64,000 nucleotides of DNA from Chersky-840 sp963848335 (GTDB lineage Bacteria; Actinomycetota; Acidimicrobiia; Acidimicrobiales; UBA8190). The stretch is from positions 620,001-684,000 of the forward strand of contig CAWKDD010000001.1 of the NCBI GenBank assembly GCA_963848335.1, in the 5' to 3' direction. The number at the start of each line of letters is the position of its first letter. Positions within the stretch are counted from its first letter, which is position 1. The notes under the pieces are model-generated. The model saw only the letters and a program-made list of their open reading frames with translations, was not told the DNA's origin and did no database searches. Position numbers and translations under genes: made by a program. Shown here piece by piece: positions 28,549-38,232 of this stretch.

Positions 28549-29750
28549 ACTTCTTCTCGTTCCACCTCATGCCGTGGCCGCACCTGGCGGCGCCCCGGGA
28601 GTTCCTGGCCGACCAACGAAGCGGCCTGGGTGACGCTGTCGAACGCCAACTACGACCCCGACGAGGGCAAGGAGCTCTACGACCGCTACATCTCCGAGCT
28701 CGTGGCGGCCGAGGAGCTGGGCCTCGACGGCGTCGTGGTCAACGAGCACCACCAGAACGCCTACGGGCTCATGCCGTCGCCGAACCTGGTGGCCGCCGCC
28801 CTCACCGCGAGACGTCGCGGGTCAAGATCTGCGTGCTCGGCAACGCCCTGCCTCTCTACAACCCGCCCGACGCGCGTGGCCGAGGAGATGGCCATGCTCG
28901 ACGTCATGAGCGGCGGCCGCCTCATCGCCGGGCTCGTGGTGGGGGGAGGACCCGAGTACTACTCGACCAACGTGAACCCCACCGAGGCCCGGCCCCGCTT
29001 CCGGGAGGCGGTGCAGCTCGTCATCGAGGCCTGGACGCGCCCGGGCCCCTTCGCCTTCGACGGCGAGTACTACCAGCTGCCCTACGTGAACCCCTGGCCC
29101 CGGCCGCTGCAGCAGCCCCACCCGCCGGTGTGGATCCCCGGGCTCGGGTCGCCGAGCACCATCACCTACTGCGTCGAGCACGGGTTCGGGTACATGGGGG
29201 TGGCCTACTACGCGCCCCCGAGACCTTCGTCCGCCAGGCCGTCGCCTACCACGACGCCGTCGAGGCGTCGGGACGGGCCTTCGACCCCGAGCTGCTCGGC
29301 TGGCTGACGACGGTGTACGTGGCCGACACCGACGAGCAGGCCGTCGAGGAGGCGGCCGCCGCACCTCGCCTACTTCCAGGGCACCCTGGCGGCGGGCTTC
29401 GTCGGGCCCGGCAAGGTGTGGATGCCGCCGGGCTACATCGACCCGCCCGCCCTGGTCCAGTTCCTGTCCGACCTGCGCGGCATGGTGCAGGGCCCGAGGC
29501 CGACCGATGCCGCGGCCGCGGTGTGGAGACGGTCGCCTCTCGATCGGCAGCCCGGCCACGGTGAGGGAGCGGCTGCTCGGCGTACGTGAACGAGCTCGGC
29601 CTCGGCACCGATCCTGGCCCTGCTGCAGTTCGGGTCGCTCCCCGCCGACCTCACGGCGCGCTCGACGCAGCTCTACGCCACCGAGGTCGTGCCCTACGTG
29701 CGCGAGCACGCCGCGCCGGCACTTCGCCACCAGAGGGTGGGCGATGACGC
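28545..29750 (+). pseudogene. LLM class flavin-dependent oxidoreductase, frameshifted
   Basis: GTG 28545 overlaps the exporter stop (GTGA). Joined product of about 400 residues: VNFFSFHLMPWPHLAAPREF, DGVVVNEHHQNAYGLMPSPN, KICVLGNALPLYN, VAEEMAMLDVMSGGRLIAGL, EYYSTNVNPTEARPRFREAV, ETFVRQAVAYHDAVEASGRA, AYFQGTLAAGFVGPGKVWMP, and a tail YVNELGLGTILALLQFGSLP. This is the bacterial-luciferase/alkanal monooxygenase-like group acting on FMNH2. At least six breaks. The substrate is unknown, but the operon supplies a hydrolase, an SDR and a VOC protein that could process its product. Confidence 0.83.
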
Positions 29751-30618
29751 GTCGGCGACCGGCCGGGCCGAGCGGCCCGACGCCGGAGCGCTCCACGCGG
29801 CGCGTCTCGGGGCGACGACGTCAACCGTGCGCTGCGAGGCGGCGGTGGCGGCACGCTGCTGTACCTGCACGGGTTGTGCGACGTCCACGCCGTGTGGCCC
29901 GGCGACGAGTGGACGCCGTTCCTCGGCCGCGCTGGCGACGCGCTTCGACGTCGTGGCGCCCGCCCTCCCCGGCTACAACGCCAGCACCGGGCTCGAGGAC
30001 CTCGACGACGTGGAGGACTACGTGTGCCACCTCGTCGACCTGTGCGACGCCGTCGGTGCTCGGACGCGCCGTCGCCGTCGTCGGCCACAGCCTCGGGGGG
30101 TGGTTCGCGGCCGAGCTCGCCCTGCGGCGCCCCGACCTGGTGGCGCGCCTGGTGCTGCTCGATCCCCTCGGGGTCCACGTGCGCGGGAGTCGAGGTCCCC
30201 CCGTTCTTCGGCGCGGTGGCGCCGCGGGGCATCGGTGGTGCGGGTGAGGCCCGCCGCCTCCTCTTCGCCGATCCCGACGGGCCCGTGGCCACCGGCGCGC
30301 TGCCCGACACCATGACGACCGAGCAGCAGCTGCTGTGGTTCGCGGGGCTGGCCGGCGCGGCGCGCCTGGGGTGGAAGGCGCCGCACTTCCAGAGCCGGAA
30401 GCTGACCGAGCGCCTGGGCCGCGTGCGCGTGCCCACGCTGGTGGTGCGCGGCGAGCAGGACCGCCTCGTCCCGGCCGAGGCGGCGCGGACGTGGGCCGGC
30501 TCGATCCCCGGGGCGCGTCTGGTCGAGATCCCCGACGCCGGGCACTGTCTCGCCCTCGAACGCCCCGACGTCGCCGCCGAGGTGGAAAGGCTTCCTGGCC
30601 GGACCGCACCAGCACTAG
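29747..30618 (+). pseudogene. alpha/beta hydrolase, frameshifted
   Basis: ATG 29747 overlaps the LLM stop (ATGA) after a frame change. Joined features: LLYLHGLCDVHAVWPGDEWT (oxyanion HG), FDVVAPALPGYNASTGLEDL, nucleophile VVGHSLGGWFAAELAL, LVLLDPLGVHV, VPTLVVRGEQDRLVPAEAAR with the acid, and IPDAGHCLALERPDVAAEVE with the histidine, then a tail FLAGPHQH ending at 30618. Triad complete, so probably an esterase or C-C hydrolase such as those of meta-cleavage pathways. Four or so single-base breaks. Followed by an SD (aggagg) and the SDR gene. Confidence 0.82.
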
Positions 30619-30632
30619 AACCAGGAGGGCCA

Positions 30633-31383
30633 GTGGAGCTCGAGGGGGCGTCGGCGCTCGTCACCGGGGGCGCGAGCGGGATCGGGTCGGCCACCGTCGA
30701 GCTCCTGCGGGGCGCCGGGGCGCGGGTGGCGGTGCTGGACGTCCAACCGGGATCGGGGCACGCCGAGCTCTTCGTCCGGTGCGACATCTCGGTGGAGGAG
30801 GAGGTCGTCACCGCCGTCCGGCACAGGTCCACGACACCTTCGGCGGTGCTCGACGTGGCCGTGCTCAACGCCGGTGTCGGCGGCTTCGGGGCGCTCGTCG
30901 ACCTGTCGAGCGCGGAGTGGGACCGCGTCATCGGCGTGAACCTGCGGGGGACGTTCCTGTGCCTGCGCGAAGTGGGCAAGGTCATGGTGGCGGGGGGCCG
31001 TGGCGGGGCCGTCGTGGCGGTGAGCTCGATCTCGGGGTTCCTCGCCGACCGGATGATGGGGCACTACAGCGTGTCCAAGGCCGGTGTGGCCGAGCTCGTG
31101 CGGGTGGCGGCCCGCGAGCTCGGGCCCTTCGGGATCCGCGTCAACGCCGTGGCCCCGGGCACCACCGACACGCCCATGTTCGCCTCGACGAGACGGCTTG
31201 CCCGGGTACCGCGAGCGCGTCGCCGAGCGCTCGGCGCTGGGCGACGTCGGCACCCCCGACGGCGTGGCCCGCGCCGTCGTGGCGCTGGTGGAGCTGGACT
31301 GGGTGACCGGTCAGGTGCTCGCCGCCGACGGCGGGGTCTCGCTGTGGAGCCCGATCGACCCGGCCGAGAGCATGGGGACGTGA
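30633..31383 (+). CDS. SDR family oxidoreductase (frameshifted)
   Basis: GTG 30633 with SD aggagg 5 nt upstream. Cofactor loop TGGASGIG, VAVLDVQPGSG (Asp after beta-2 suggests NAD), AVLNAGVGGFG, catalytic SSISG serine and YSVSK tyrosine/lysine, NAVAPGTTDTPMF. A frame change near 31190 leads into DGLPGYRERVAERSALGDVG and VTGQVLAADGGVSLWS. A second, compensated pair of slips near 30825 garbles the segment expected to read QVHDTFG. About 249 residues. The stop overlaps the ATG of the VOC gene (TGATG). Confidence 0.85.
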
Positions 31384-31959
31384 TGGGCGGCCCGCGTCCA
31401 CCACAGCGCCATCGTGGTGCGCGACCTGGAGGCGAGCCTGCGCTTCTACCGCGACGGCCTCGGCCTCGAGGTCCTCATGGACCACGTCTTCGACGGCGAC
31501 TGGCGCACCCTCTTCGACGCTCCGTCGAACACGCTGCGTTCGGTCTTTCTCGGCGACCGCCGGCATCCCGACGCCGGCGTCGTCGAGCTCGTCGTCTTCG
31601 ACGGCCAGGGCCCCGTCGGTGCCCGGGGGCCTGCCGGTGCGCCTGCCGACGGTGCCGTGCCGGTGGGCCTGCCGATGGGCCTGCCGATGGGCCGGGGGCA
31701 GGACCGGGCTTCTTCCTGCTGTCGTTCTACGTCGACGTCGAGGCCGTGCTCGACAGGCTGGGCGCGCTCGGGTTCGGCCCGGCCCGCCGCATCGACCAGC
31801 CCTCGCCCACGGGCACTGTCGCCATGGCATGCCTGGTCGACCCCGACGGGGTGCGCATCGAGCTCATCGGCGTCGGCACCGGCACGGGCACGGGCACCGC
31901 CGCGGGCGCGGGCACGGGCGCGGGCACGCGGCGCGGGCGCCGGCGCGGGCGCGGGGTAG
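31383..31959 (+). CDS. VOC family (glyoxalase/dioxygenase fold) protein (frameshifted)
   Basis: VHHSAIVVRDLEASLRFYRD opens the first betaalphabetabetabeta module; the metal-site histidine is in VHHSAI. FFLLSFYVDVEAVLDRLGAL starts the second, and ACLVDPDGVRIELIG supplies the C-terminal Glu ligand. Slips occur just after the ATG and near 31700. Between the modules lies a GLPM 12-bp repeat, and the gene ends in a Gly-Thr/Gly-Ala repeat tract (31876-31958) before a TAG. Could be a lyase, epimerase or ring-cleaving dioxygenase; the sequence does not decide. Inside the overlapping operon. Confidence 0.75.
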
Positions 31960-31967
31960 GCGGGACC

Positions 31968-33115
31968 GTGCTGCACAGCGAGGAGCGGTTCCTCACCACC
32001 CACGCCGGGAGCCTGCCCCGGCCCCGCGCCCTGGCCGAGCTGCACGGCCGGCGCAGCCGGGGCGAGGACGTCGACCCTGCCGAGCTGCAGCGGGCGGTGC
32101 AAGAGGCCACCGCCGAGGTGATCTCCGCGCAGGTGGAGGCCGGCATCGACGTCGGCAACGACGGCGAGCAGGCACGCGAGAGCTTCGTCACCTACGTCCA
32201 GCACCGGATGACCGGGTTCGGTGGTACGAGCCAGCGTCCCCTCATGCAGGACCTGCTCGACCATCCCGACTTCCTCGACCTCGTGGTGCCCCGTCACCTG
32301 CGCCGGCAGGTGAACCTCATGGCGGCCCCCGCGGCGCTGGGCGCGGTGGCCTATCGCGACACCGTCCGAGGTCGAGGCCGAGTGCGCGCTCGTGGCCTCG
32401 GCCCCCTTCGCCGAGACGTTCATGACCGCGGCCTCCCCGGGGATCGTGGCGTCGGCCATGGAGAACCGGCACTACGCCACCGTGGAGGAGTACGTGCACG
32501 CCGTGGCGGGCGCGCTCAGCGCCGAGTACCGCGCCATCGTCGGCACGCGGCCTGTTGCTCCAGATCGACGCCCCGGACCTCGCCATGGAGCGCCATACGC
32601 TGTTCGCCGTCGCGTCCCCTGGCGGATTTCCTGTCCTGGGTCGACACGGTGGTCGACGCCGTGAACGGCGCCCTGGCCGGGATCGACCCCGGCCGCGTGC
32701 GCCTGCACGTGTGCTGGGGGAACTACGAGGGCCCCCATACCGGCGACATCTCCCTCGAGGACATCCTCCCCCGGCTGTACCGGGCGCGGGTGGGCGCCCT
32801 GGTGGTGTCGATGGCCAACCCCCGACACGCCCACGAGTACCGCTGCTTCGAGCGCTCACCCGCTGCCCGAGGGGATGCTCCTGGTGGCGGGTGTGATCGA
32901 CACCACCACCAATTACGTCGAGCACCCCGAGGTGGTGGCCGACCGCATCGTACGGGCGGCGGACGCGGTGGGGGACCCCCGCCGCGTCATCGCCGGGACC
33001 GACTGCGGCTTCGACACCTCGGCGGGGATCGGCGACATCGCCCCGTCGGTGGTGTGGGAGAAGTTCGCGCGCCCTGCGGGCCGGGGCGGACCTGGCCACG
33101 ACCCGGACGTGGTGA
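31968..33115 (+). pseudogene. MetE-C/UROD-like (cobalamin-independent methionine synthase II family) methyl- or alkyl-transferase, frameshifted
   Basis: GTG 31968 starts VLHSEERFLTTHAGSLPRPR, the family opening. Further blocks: EAGIDVGNDGEQARESFVTY, FMTAASPGIVASAMENRHYA, LLQIDAPDLAMERHTLF, VRLHVCWGNYEGPHTGDISL (His and Cys zinc ligands), VSMANPRHAHEY, and VIAGTDCGFDTSAGIGDIAP (third zinc Cys). The end VWEKFAALRAGADLATTRTW is recovered by a frame change near 33068. Homologues include epoxyalkane:coenzyme M transferases as well as uncharacterised enzymes, so thiol alkylation of an operon intermediate is possible, but not shown. Four or more breaks. Confidence 0.8.
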
Positions 33116-33231
33116 GGAGCCCGTCCCCGCCGAGGGGTCCGGCACGGCGGCGAGCCTAAGGTGTCCCCGGCGAGTCCTCCGGGTAGGTGGGCGGCGCCGG
33201 CACGTGGGCTCACGGCGGGAGGCGAGGATCG

Positions 33232-34212
33232 ATGCAGTACGTGAACCTGGGTAGCACCGGCATGCGGGTGTCCCGCATCTGCCTCGGGATGATGAGCTTC
33301 GGCAACGACAGCGAGCGGGAGTGGGTGCTCGACGAGGACGGGGCCGAGCCCATCGTGCGGGCCGCGGTCGAAGGCGGGGTCACGTTCTTCGACACCGCCG
33401 ACACCTATTCCGCCGGCGCCAGCGAGGTGGCGACCGGGCGCTTGGTCGGCAAGATGCTGACCCGCGACGAAGTGGTGATCGCCACCAAGGTGTTCATGCC
33501 AGTGACCCCGGGCGAGAACGGCGGAGGGCTGTCGCGCAAGCACATCCTGTCCGCCATCGACGCCTCGCTGTCGCGCCTGGGGATGGACTACGTCGACCTC
33601 TACCAGATCCACCGCTGGGACCCCCGCACTCCCATCGAGGAGACCATGGGCGCGCTCCACGACGTCGTCAGGGCGGGCAAGGCCCGCTACATCGGGGCCA
33701 GCAGCATGTTCGCCTGGCAATTCGCCAAGGCCCAGCACGTGGCCGAGCGCAACGGGTGGACGCGCTTCGTGTCCATGCAGCCCCACTACAACCTGCTCTA
33801 CCGGGAAGAGGAGCGGGAGATGATCCCCCAGTGCCTCGACCAGGGCGTCGGGGTCATCCCCTGGAGCCCGCTGGCGCGCGGGGTGCTCACCGGGAACCGC
33901 ACCCGCGACGGCGAGCGGCGCACGACCCGCTCGGGCACCGACCCCTTCACGGACTACCTCTACAGCCAACCCTCGGACTTCGACGTCGTCGAGCGCGTGG
34001 CCGAGGTGGCCGCGGGGCGCGGCGTGCCGCCGGCCCAGATCGCCCTGGCGTGGTTGCTGCACCGCCCGGGGGTGACCGCGCCCATCGTGGGTTCGACCAA
34101 GCCGGGCCACCTCACCGATGCGCTGGCCGCTGAGCAGCTGGAGCTCAGCGCCGAGGAGATGAAGGCGCTCGAGGAGCTCTACGTCCCGCACCCGGTGCTC
34201 GGCCACTTCTGA
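33232..34212 (+). CDS. aldo/keto reductase
   Basis: 326-residue NADPH-dependent AKR, intact. Tetrad: DTADTYSAGASE (Asp and Tyr), ATKVF lysine, YQIHRWD histidine. C-terminal cofactor block IVGSTKPGHLTDALAA. ATG 33232 is preferred to 33187 because MQYVNLGSTGMRVSRICLGM is the family N-terminus and a purine-rich SD (gggaggcgagga) precedes it. About 115 nt after the frameshifted operon, so it may be read by the same transcript. Substrate unknown. Confidence 0.93.
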   Translation: MQYVNLGSTGMRVSRICLGMMSFGNDSEREWVLDEDGAEPIVRAAVEGGVTFFDTADTYSAGASEVATGRLVGKMLTRDEVVIATKVFMPVTPGENGGGLSRKHILSAIDASLSRLGMDYVDLYQIHRWDPRTPIEETMGALHDVVRAGKARYIGASSMFAWQFAKAQHVAERNGWTRFVSMQPHYNLLYREEEREMIPQCLDQGVGVIPWSPLARGVLTGNRTRDGERRTTRSGTDPFTDYLYSQPSDFDVVERVAEVAAGRGVPPAQIALAWLLHRPGVTAPIVGSTKPGHLTDALAAEQLELSAEEMKALEELYVPHPVLGHF

Positions 34213-34240
34213 CCGGCGGGCCCCGGCGATCCGGCGACCC

Positions 34241-34295
34241 GCCGAGCCACCGTCGATTCGCCGAGCCACCGTCGATTCGCCGAGCCACCATCGAC
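34241..34295. repeat. 19-bp direct repeat, three copies
   Basis: gccgagccaccgtcgattc at 34241-34259 and 34260-34278, third copy diverged and truncated (34279-34295). In the convergent spacer 28 nt after the aldo/keto reductase stop. Confidence 0.95.
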
Positions 34296-34336
34296 ACCGA
34301 GGACGGCGGACGAGGAGCCGGCCGCCCCGTTGGGGC

Positions 34337-34822
34337 TCAGACCAGGATGCGCTCGTCGGGGGCGCGCACGCCGACGACGGCCAACACCCGGCCCAGGCCG
34401 AGGAACATGCCGCAGCACATGGTGAGGTCGGCGAGCTCGTCGTCGGAGAAGGCGGCGCGCAGCCGGCCCCACAATTCGTCGTCCATGTTGAGGTGGTCGA
34501 GGGCGAAATGCTGTGCGAACTCCGCAGCGAGGCGCTCGCGGTCGCTCAGCGCCGTGCTGGAGCGCCAATCGGCGACCTCGCCGTAGAAGCCCTCGTCGGC
34601 ACCGGCCGCCACCCCGTCGCGGGCCCGGGTGTCCTGGCACACGACACAGTCGTTGATCAACGCGATGGTCCAGCGCGCCGCCTCGCGCTCGCGCACCGGC
34701 AGCAGGCTGTTCTGGTAGACGGCCTCGGAGAGGGCCCCCATGCCCGCCGCCATCTTGGGGCGCAACAGCGCCCAGTCCACGTGCTCGCCGTAGCCCCGCT
34801 CGGGGAATTCGATCCGTGCCAT
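34337..34822 (-). CDS. carboxymuconolactone decarboxylase / AhpD-like protein
   Basis: 161 residues of the all-helical CMD fold: SEAVYQNSLLPVREREAARW, then INDCVVCQDTRARDGVAAGA with a CxxC (redox or proton-relay cysteines), then LAAEFAQHFALDHLNMDDEL and LTMCCGMFLGLGRVLAVVG. The CxxC is typical of AhpD-like peroxidase reductants rather than of true decarboxylases, but the usual following histidine is not in the canonical place, so the function is uncertain. ATG 34822 has TAGCGT 6 nt upstream. Intact. Confidence 0.85.
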   Translation of the reverse strand: MARIEFPERGYGEHVDWALLRPKMAAGMGALSEAVYQNSLLPVREREAARWTIALINDCVVCQDTRARDGVAAGADEGFYGEVADWRSSTALSDRERLAAEFAQHFALDHLNMDDELWGRLRAAFSDDELADLTMCCGMFLGLGRVLAVVGVRAPDERILV

Positions 34823-34828
34823 GCCAAG

Positions 34829-34834
34829 ACGCTA
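34829..34834 (-). promoter_or_regulatory. -10 hexamer TAGCGT of the CMD-like gene
   Basis: TANNNT on the minus strand ending 6 nt before ATG 34822; leaderless promoter candidate. Confidence 0.5.
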
Positions 34835-34883
34835 CCCGGCGCTGCTCCGGCGCACACGGTCCGAGCGTGACCATGCGCCCGCG

Positions 34884-37800
34884 TCAGAACAGGTCGGAGA
34901 TCTCCTGTGCCGCCCTGCGCTCCACGCCGGCGTACCCGTGGGCCGCCGCGTTCCGGCGGGAGGCCTCGAGGAGGGATCGTGCCCGGTCGAGATCGCCCGG
35001 CGCCCCGCGGGCGACGAGCATCTGCCCCCACCACAGCTCGGTGTAGGCGGCGAAGTACGTCATGTGTCCACGGGTGTTGAGCTCGGTCGCCTCGGCGAAC
35101 GCCGCTTCGGCCTCCTCGTAGCGGCCGAGCACCGAAGCCAGCCCCCCGAGGGCCAACGCCACGGGGAAGAACCCGAGCGTTCCGATGAACGGGACCTGAC
35201 CGCGATAGGGGGTGAGCAGGTCATAGAGCTTCCGGGCCGGTCCGGTGGCGCGCAGCTCGACGGCCACCAGGGCGTGGCAGGTGGCGCCCATCATCCACAG
35301 GAAGTCGACCGGCAGCGACGCGAACCCGTCGGCCGCGGCCGACTCGAGCAGCCCGAGCGCGGTGACGTCGTTGCCCGCGTCGAGATGGGCCGAGGCCAGG
35401 ATGGGACGGAAGCCCGGGATGCCGGGGTTGTCGGCCACCGCTTGCTCGATGAGCGAGACCAGCTCACCGAGGCGACCTTGTTGAAGGCGCACGTACATCA
35501 ACTGGGACCCGTAGATGGCCAGTGCGTCGGGCTGACCGGTGTCGGTGCCCATCTCGAAGGTGGTGGTGGCGAGCTGTTCGGCCCGTTCCGAATCACCGGC
35601 CATGATGGCCTGGCCCGTCTCCTTGAACGCCGTCATCCACATCAACGTCGGTTGGCGGAGGCGGTTGCTCAGGGAGCGGAGGTTGTCGAGGCAGCGGGTG
35701 GCCAACTCGAATTCCCCGGCCTGCATGGCATTGACCTGGCTGTTGCTCCCCGCGTGGTAGAGCACTTCAGGGTCGCCGAGCTCCTCGGCCAGGGCCAGGG
35801 CTTCGGTGGTGTCGGCCATGCGCTCGTCGATGGTGGAGGGGATCTGAAGGGGGTTGTTGAGAAGGCACAGCACCTGGATGAGCGTGGTCCGGTCGTCGAG
35901 GCGCCGGGCCATGGCCCTGGCGTCGTCGGCGAGGGCCCGCCGTTGCTCGAGAGGTCCGAAGGTGAGCTCGGTGCACAAGGTGGCGAGGAGCATGGCCCGC
36001 TCGCGACTGTCCTCGTCGGAGAGAGCGGCGAGCGCCGCCTCGATCACCGCCACCTTGTCGGTGTCGATGACACCGCTGGCGCTGAACCAGCCCCGGGTGT
36101 TGGCCAGGGCGGCCTGGACCAGCCGGTCGGTGGCACCGAGCTCCCGCGCCCGCTGCGCCGCGGCCAGCAGGGTCTCCCGGAACGACGCCATCCCGGCCTG
36201 GCGCTGGGCCTGGCCCAGCCCGATGCGAAGGTCGCAGGCGAGAAGGGGGTCACCGCCGGGCGCCAGGTCGACGAGATGCAGCGCCTGGGAGAAGTAGCGC
36301 ACGGCGTCGTCGGGGGCGAGGGCGGCGAGGGCCGCCTCTCCCGCCTGGCGGGCGTAGTTGACGGCCTTGCCGGTGTTGACCGGTTGCGTGGCGTTGAACC
36401 AGTGGTAGGCGAGCTCGCCCACGCGCAAGCCGGGACGGTTCCCCACGATGGTCTCGATGGCCTCCGCCACCTGGCGATGGGCACGGGCCAGGCGGGTGGC
36501 ACCCAGATCCTGGTACAGGGTGTGCTGGATGAGGGCGTGGGCGAAGGAATAGCGCCCCGGGGCGTCGGTGACCTCGGTGACCAGTGCCACGGCGGCGGCG
36601 GCATCGAGGAGGTCGAGCAGCTCGTCCTCGGTGTGCCCTGTCACGCGGGCCAGCAGGTCCAGGTCGAATTCCCGGCCGATCACGGCGGCCAGCGGCAGGA
36701 CCTGGCTCACCTCCTTGCCCAGCCGGGCCACGCGGGAGCCGATCACGAGGCGAACGCTGTCGGGCATGGCCATGCTGTCGAGGTCGGCTGCGGCCGTCCA
36801 CCGGCCGGTGTCGTCCTGGTAGATGGCCCCGGTCTCCGAGAGGTGGCGCAGCACCTCGCTCACGAAGAAGGGGTTGCCGTCGGTCTCGCGGTACAGCGCG
36901 TGCGCCAGTCCCACGCCCTCGTCGTCGAGGTCGTGGCCTGCGGCAGCCTCCATGAGGGCGACGACCCCGGCGTCGTCGAGTCCCGACAGCGCGATGCGGC
37001 TCACCCCCGACTCGCGCCGCAGCGCGGCCAGGGCCTCGGTGAGCGGGTGATGGCTCGACAGCTCCGAGTGGCGATACGTGCCCACGATGAGGAGGTGCAG
37101 CGGCGTCGTGTTGGCCACCACGTGGCGGAGCAGCTGGAGGCTGGGCTTGTCGGCCCACTGCAGGTCGTCGAGCACGAGCACGAGTGCTCGCTTCTCCGAG
37201 ACCTGACCCAGCAGTCCGACCACCGAGTTGAACAGGAGGTAGCGCTCGGTGTCGGGGTCGGCGCTCTGGGGCGCGGGGAGCTCGCCCAGGCGCTGGCGCA
37301 GCGCGGGGACGATCCTGGCGAGCTCGGCACCGAAGGCTTCCACGTGGGCGCGCAGGGACTCTTCGGGTGCATGCGCGACGTAATGGGAGAGGGCTTCGAC
37401 GAAAGGTCCGTAGGGGGAGCCGAGGTCCTCGTCGCACCGGCCCAACAACACGGTGGCGCCCGCCACCAGCGCGGCCCGCGCCACCTGGGCGGCGAGGGTG
37501 GTCTTGCCGATCCCGGCCTCGCCCGACACGAGGACGATCTCGCGGCCCTCGCCCGCGGCCACCCGCTTGAAGGCGTCGGTCAGCAGTGCCGACTCGGTGT
37601 CGCGCCCGATCACCCCGAAGACGGGTTCGATCTCCAGACGCGGCGGCGACGGCATCACCGTGGTGGCCGCATCGGCTTCGCGTCGCGGCTCCCACCGCAC
37701 CTCGAGGGTCTCCACCGCGTCGGGCAGGCCCTTGAGCTCCAGAGCGCCGAGGGGGGTGAAGGCGTGGGAGCTGCGCCGGCCGGCCATGGCCCGCACGACA

Positions 37801-38201
37801 TCGGCGGCCAGGATCTGGCCTCCGCCGGCACTGGCGCACAGCCGGGCCGCCTCGATCACCGGGTCGCCGAAGTAGTCGTCTTCCTCCCTCGTCACCTCAC
37901 CGGCGCTGAGGCCCACGCGCAGACCCAACGGTCGAGGTGCACCGTCGTTGTCGCTGTCCACGGCCTGCTGCATGGCCACCGCGCACGACACGGCGGCGGA
38001 AGCAATGGGGAACACGACCATGATCCCGTCACCCAAGGTCTTCACCTCGGTGCCCCCCGACGCCGCCACGGCCTGGCGGAGGGCGGAGAAGTGTGCCCGC
38101 CGTAACGCCTCGCCGGCCTCGGGGGTGAGCGCCGAAGCCAGTTCGGTGGAGTTGACCAGGTCGGTGAAGAGCACCGCGACGTTCTCGGTGGCAGTCACCA
38201 C
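34884..38201 (-). CDS. cyclase-homology / AAA-ATPase / TPR multidomain regulator
   Basis: 1105 residues, intact. Class III cyclase domain (1-170): VAVLFTDLVNSTELA (metal Asp), EVKTLGDGIMVVF (Lys, Asp), EEDDYFGDPVIEAARLCASA. AAA/STAND ATPase (about 195-500): VFGVIGRDTESALLTDAF, Walker A SGEAGIGKTTL, Walker B VLVLDDLQWAD. The rest, about 600 residues, is TPR-like helices (AVNYARQAGEAALAAL). The Asn expected before AARL in active cyclases is Ile here (VIEAARL), so the cyclase domain may be a sensor. No LuxR helix-turn-helix at the end, unlike the Rv0890c-type relatives. GTG start behind gaggagg. Confidence 0.92.
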   Translation of the reverse strand: MVTATENVAVLFTDLVNSTELASALTPEAGEALRRAHFSALRQAVAASGGTEVKTLGDGIMVVFPIASAAVSCAVAMQQAVDSDNDGAPRPLGLRVGLSAGEVTREEDDYFGDPVIEAARLCASAGGGQILAADVVRAMAGRRSSHAFTPLGALELKGLPDAVETLEVRWEPRREADAATTVMPSPPRLEIEPVFGVIGRDTESALLTDAFKRVAAGEGREIVLVSGEAGIGKTTLAAQVARAALVAGATVLLGRCDEDLGSPYGPFVEALSHYVAHAPEESLRAHVEAFGAELARIVPALRQRLGELPAPQSADPDTERYLLFNSVVGLLGQVSEKRALVLVLDDLQWADKPSLQLLRHVVANTTPLHLLIVGTYRHSELSSHHPLTEALAALRRESGVSRIALSGLDDAGVVALMEAAAGHDLDDEGVGLAHALYRETDGNPFFVSEVLRHLSETGAIYQDDTGRWTAAADLDSMAMPDSVRLVIGSRVARLGKEVSQVLPLAAVIGREFDLDLLARVTGHTEDELLDLLDAAAAVALVTEVTDAPGRYSFAHALIQHTLYQDLGATRLARAHRQVAEAIETIVGNRPGLRVGELAYHWFNATQPVNTGKAVNYARQAGEAALAALAPDDAVRYFSQALHLVDLAPGGDPLLACDLRIGLGQAQRQAGMASFRETLLAAAQRARELGATDRLVQAALANTRGWFSASGVIDTDKVAVIEAALAALSDEDSRERAMLLATLCTELTFGPLEQRRALADDARAMARRLDDRTTLIQVLCLLNNPLQIPSTIDERMADTTEALALAEELGDPEVLYHAGSNSQVNAMQAGEFELATRCLDNLRSLSNRLRQPTLMWMTAFKETGQAIMAGDSERAEQLATTTFEMGTDTGQPDALAIYGSQLMYVRLQQGRLGELVSLIEQAVADNPGIPGFRPILASAHLDAGNDVTALGLLESAAADGFASLPVDFLWMMGATCHALVAVELRATGPARKLYDLLTPYRGQVPFIGTLGFFPVALALGGLASVLGRYEEAEAAFAEATELNTRGHMTYFAAYTELWWGQMLVARGAPGDLDRARSLLEASRRNAAAHGYAGVERRAAQEISDLF

Positions 38202-38226
38202 CCCTCCTCTGTCCCCGCTGGGGGCA

Positions 38227-38232
38227 AGGTTA
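38227..38232 (-). promoter_or_regulatory. -10-like TAACCT upstream of the cyclase/AAA regulator
   Basis: TANNNT on the minus strand, 25 nt before GTG 38201, which also has a good SD; would give a short leader. Confidence 0.35.

Noticed and set aside
34821..38105. Plus-strand 1094-codon frame opposite the cyclase/AAA regulator
   Set aside because: Antisense shadow of an intact, motif-rich gene; Gly/His/Gln-rich product without domains.
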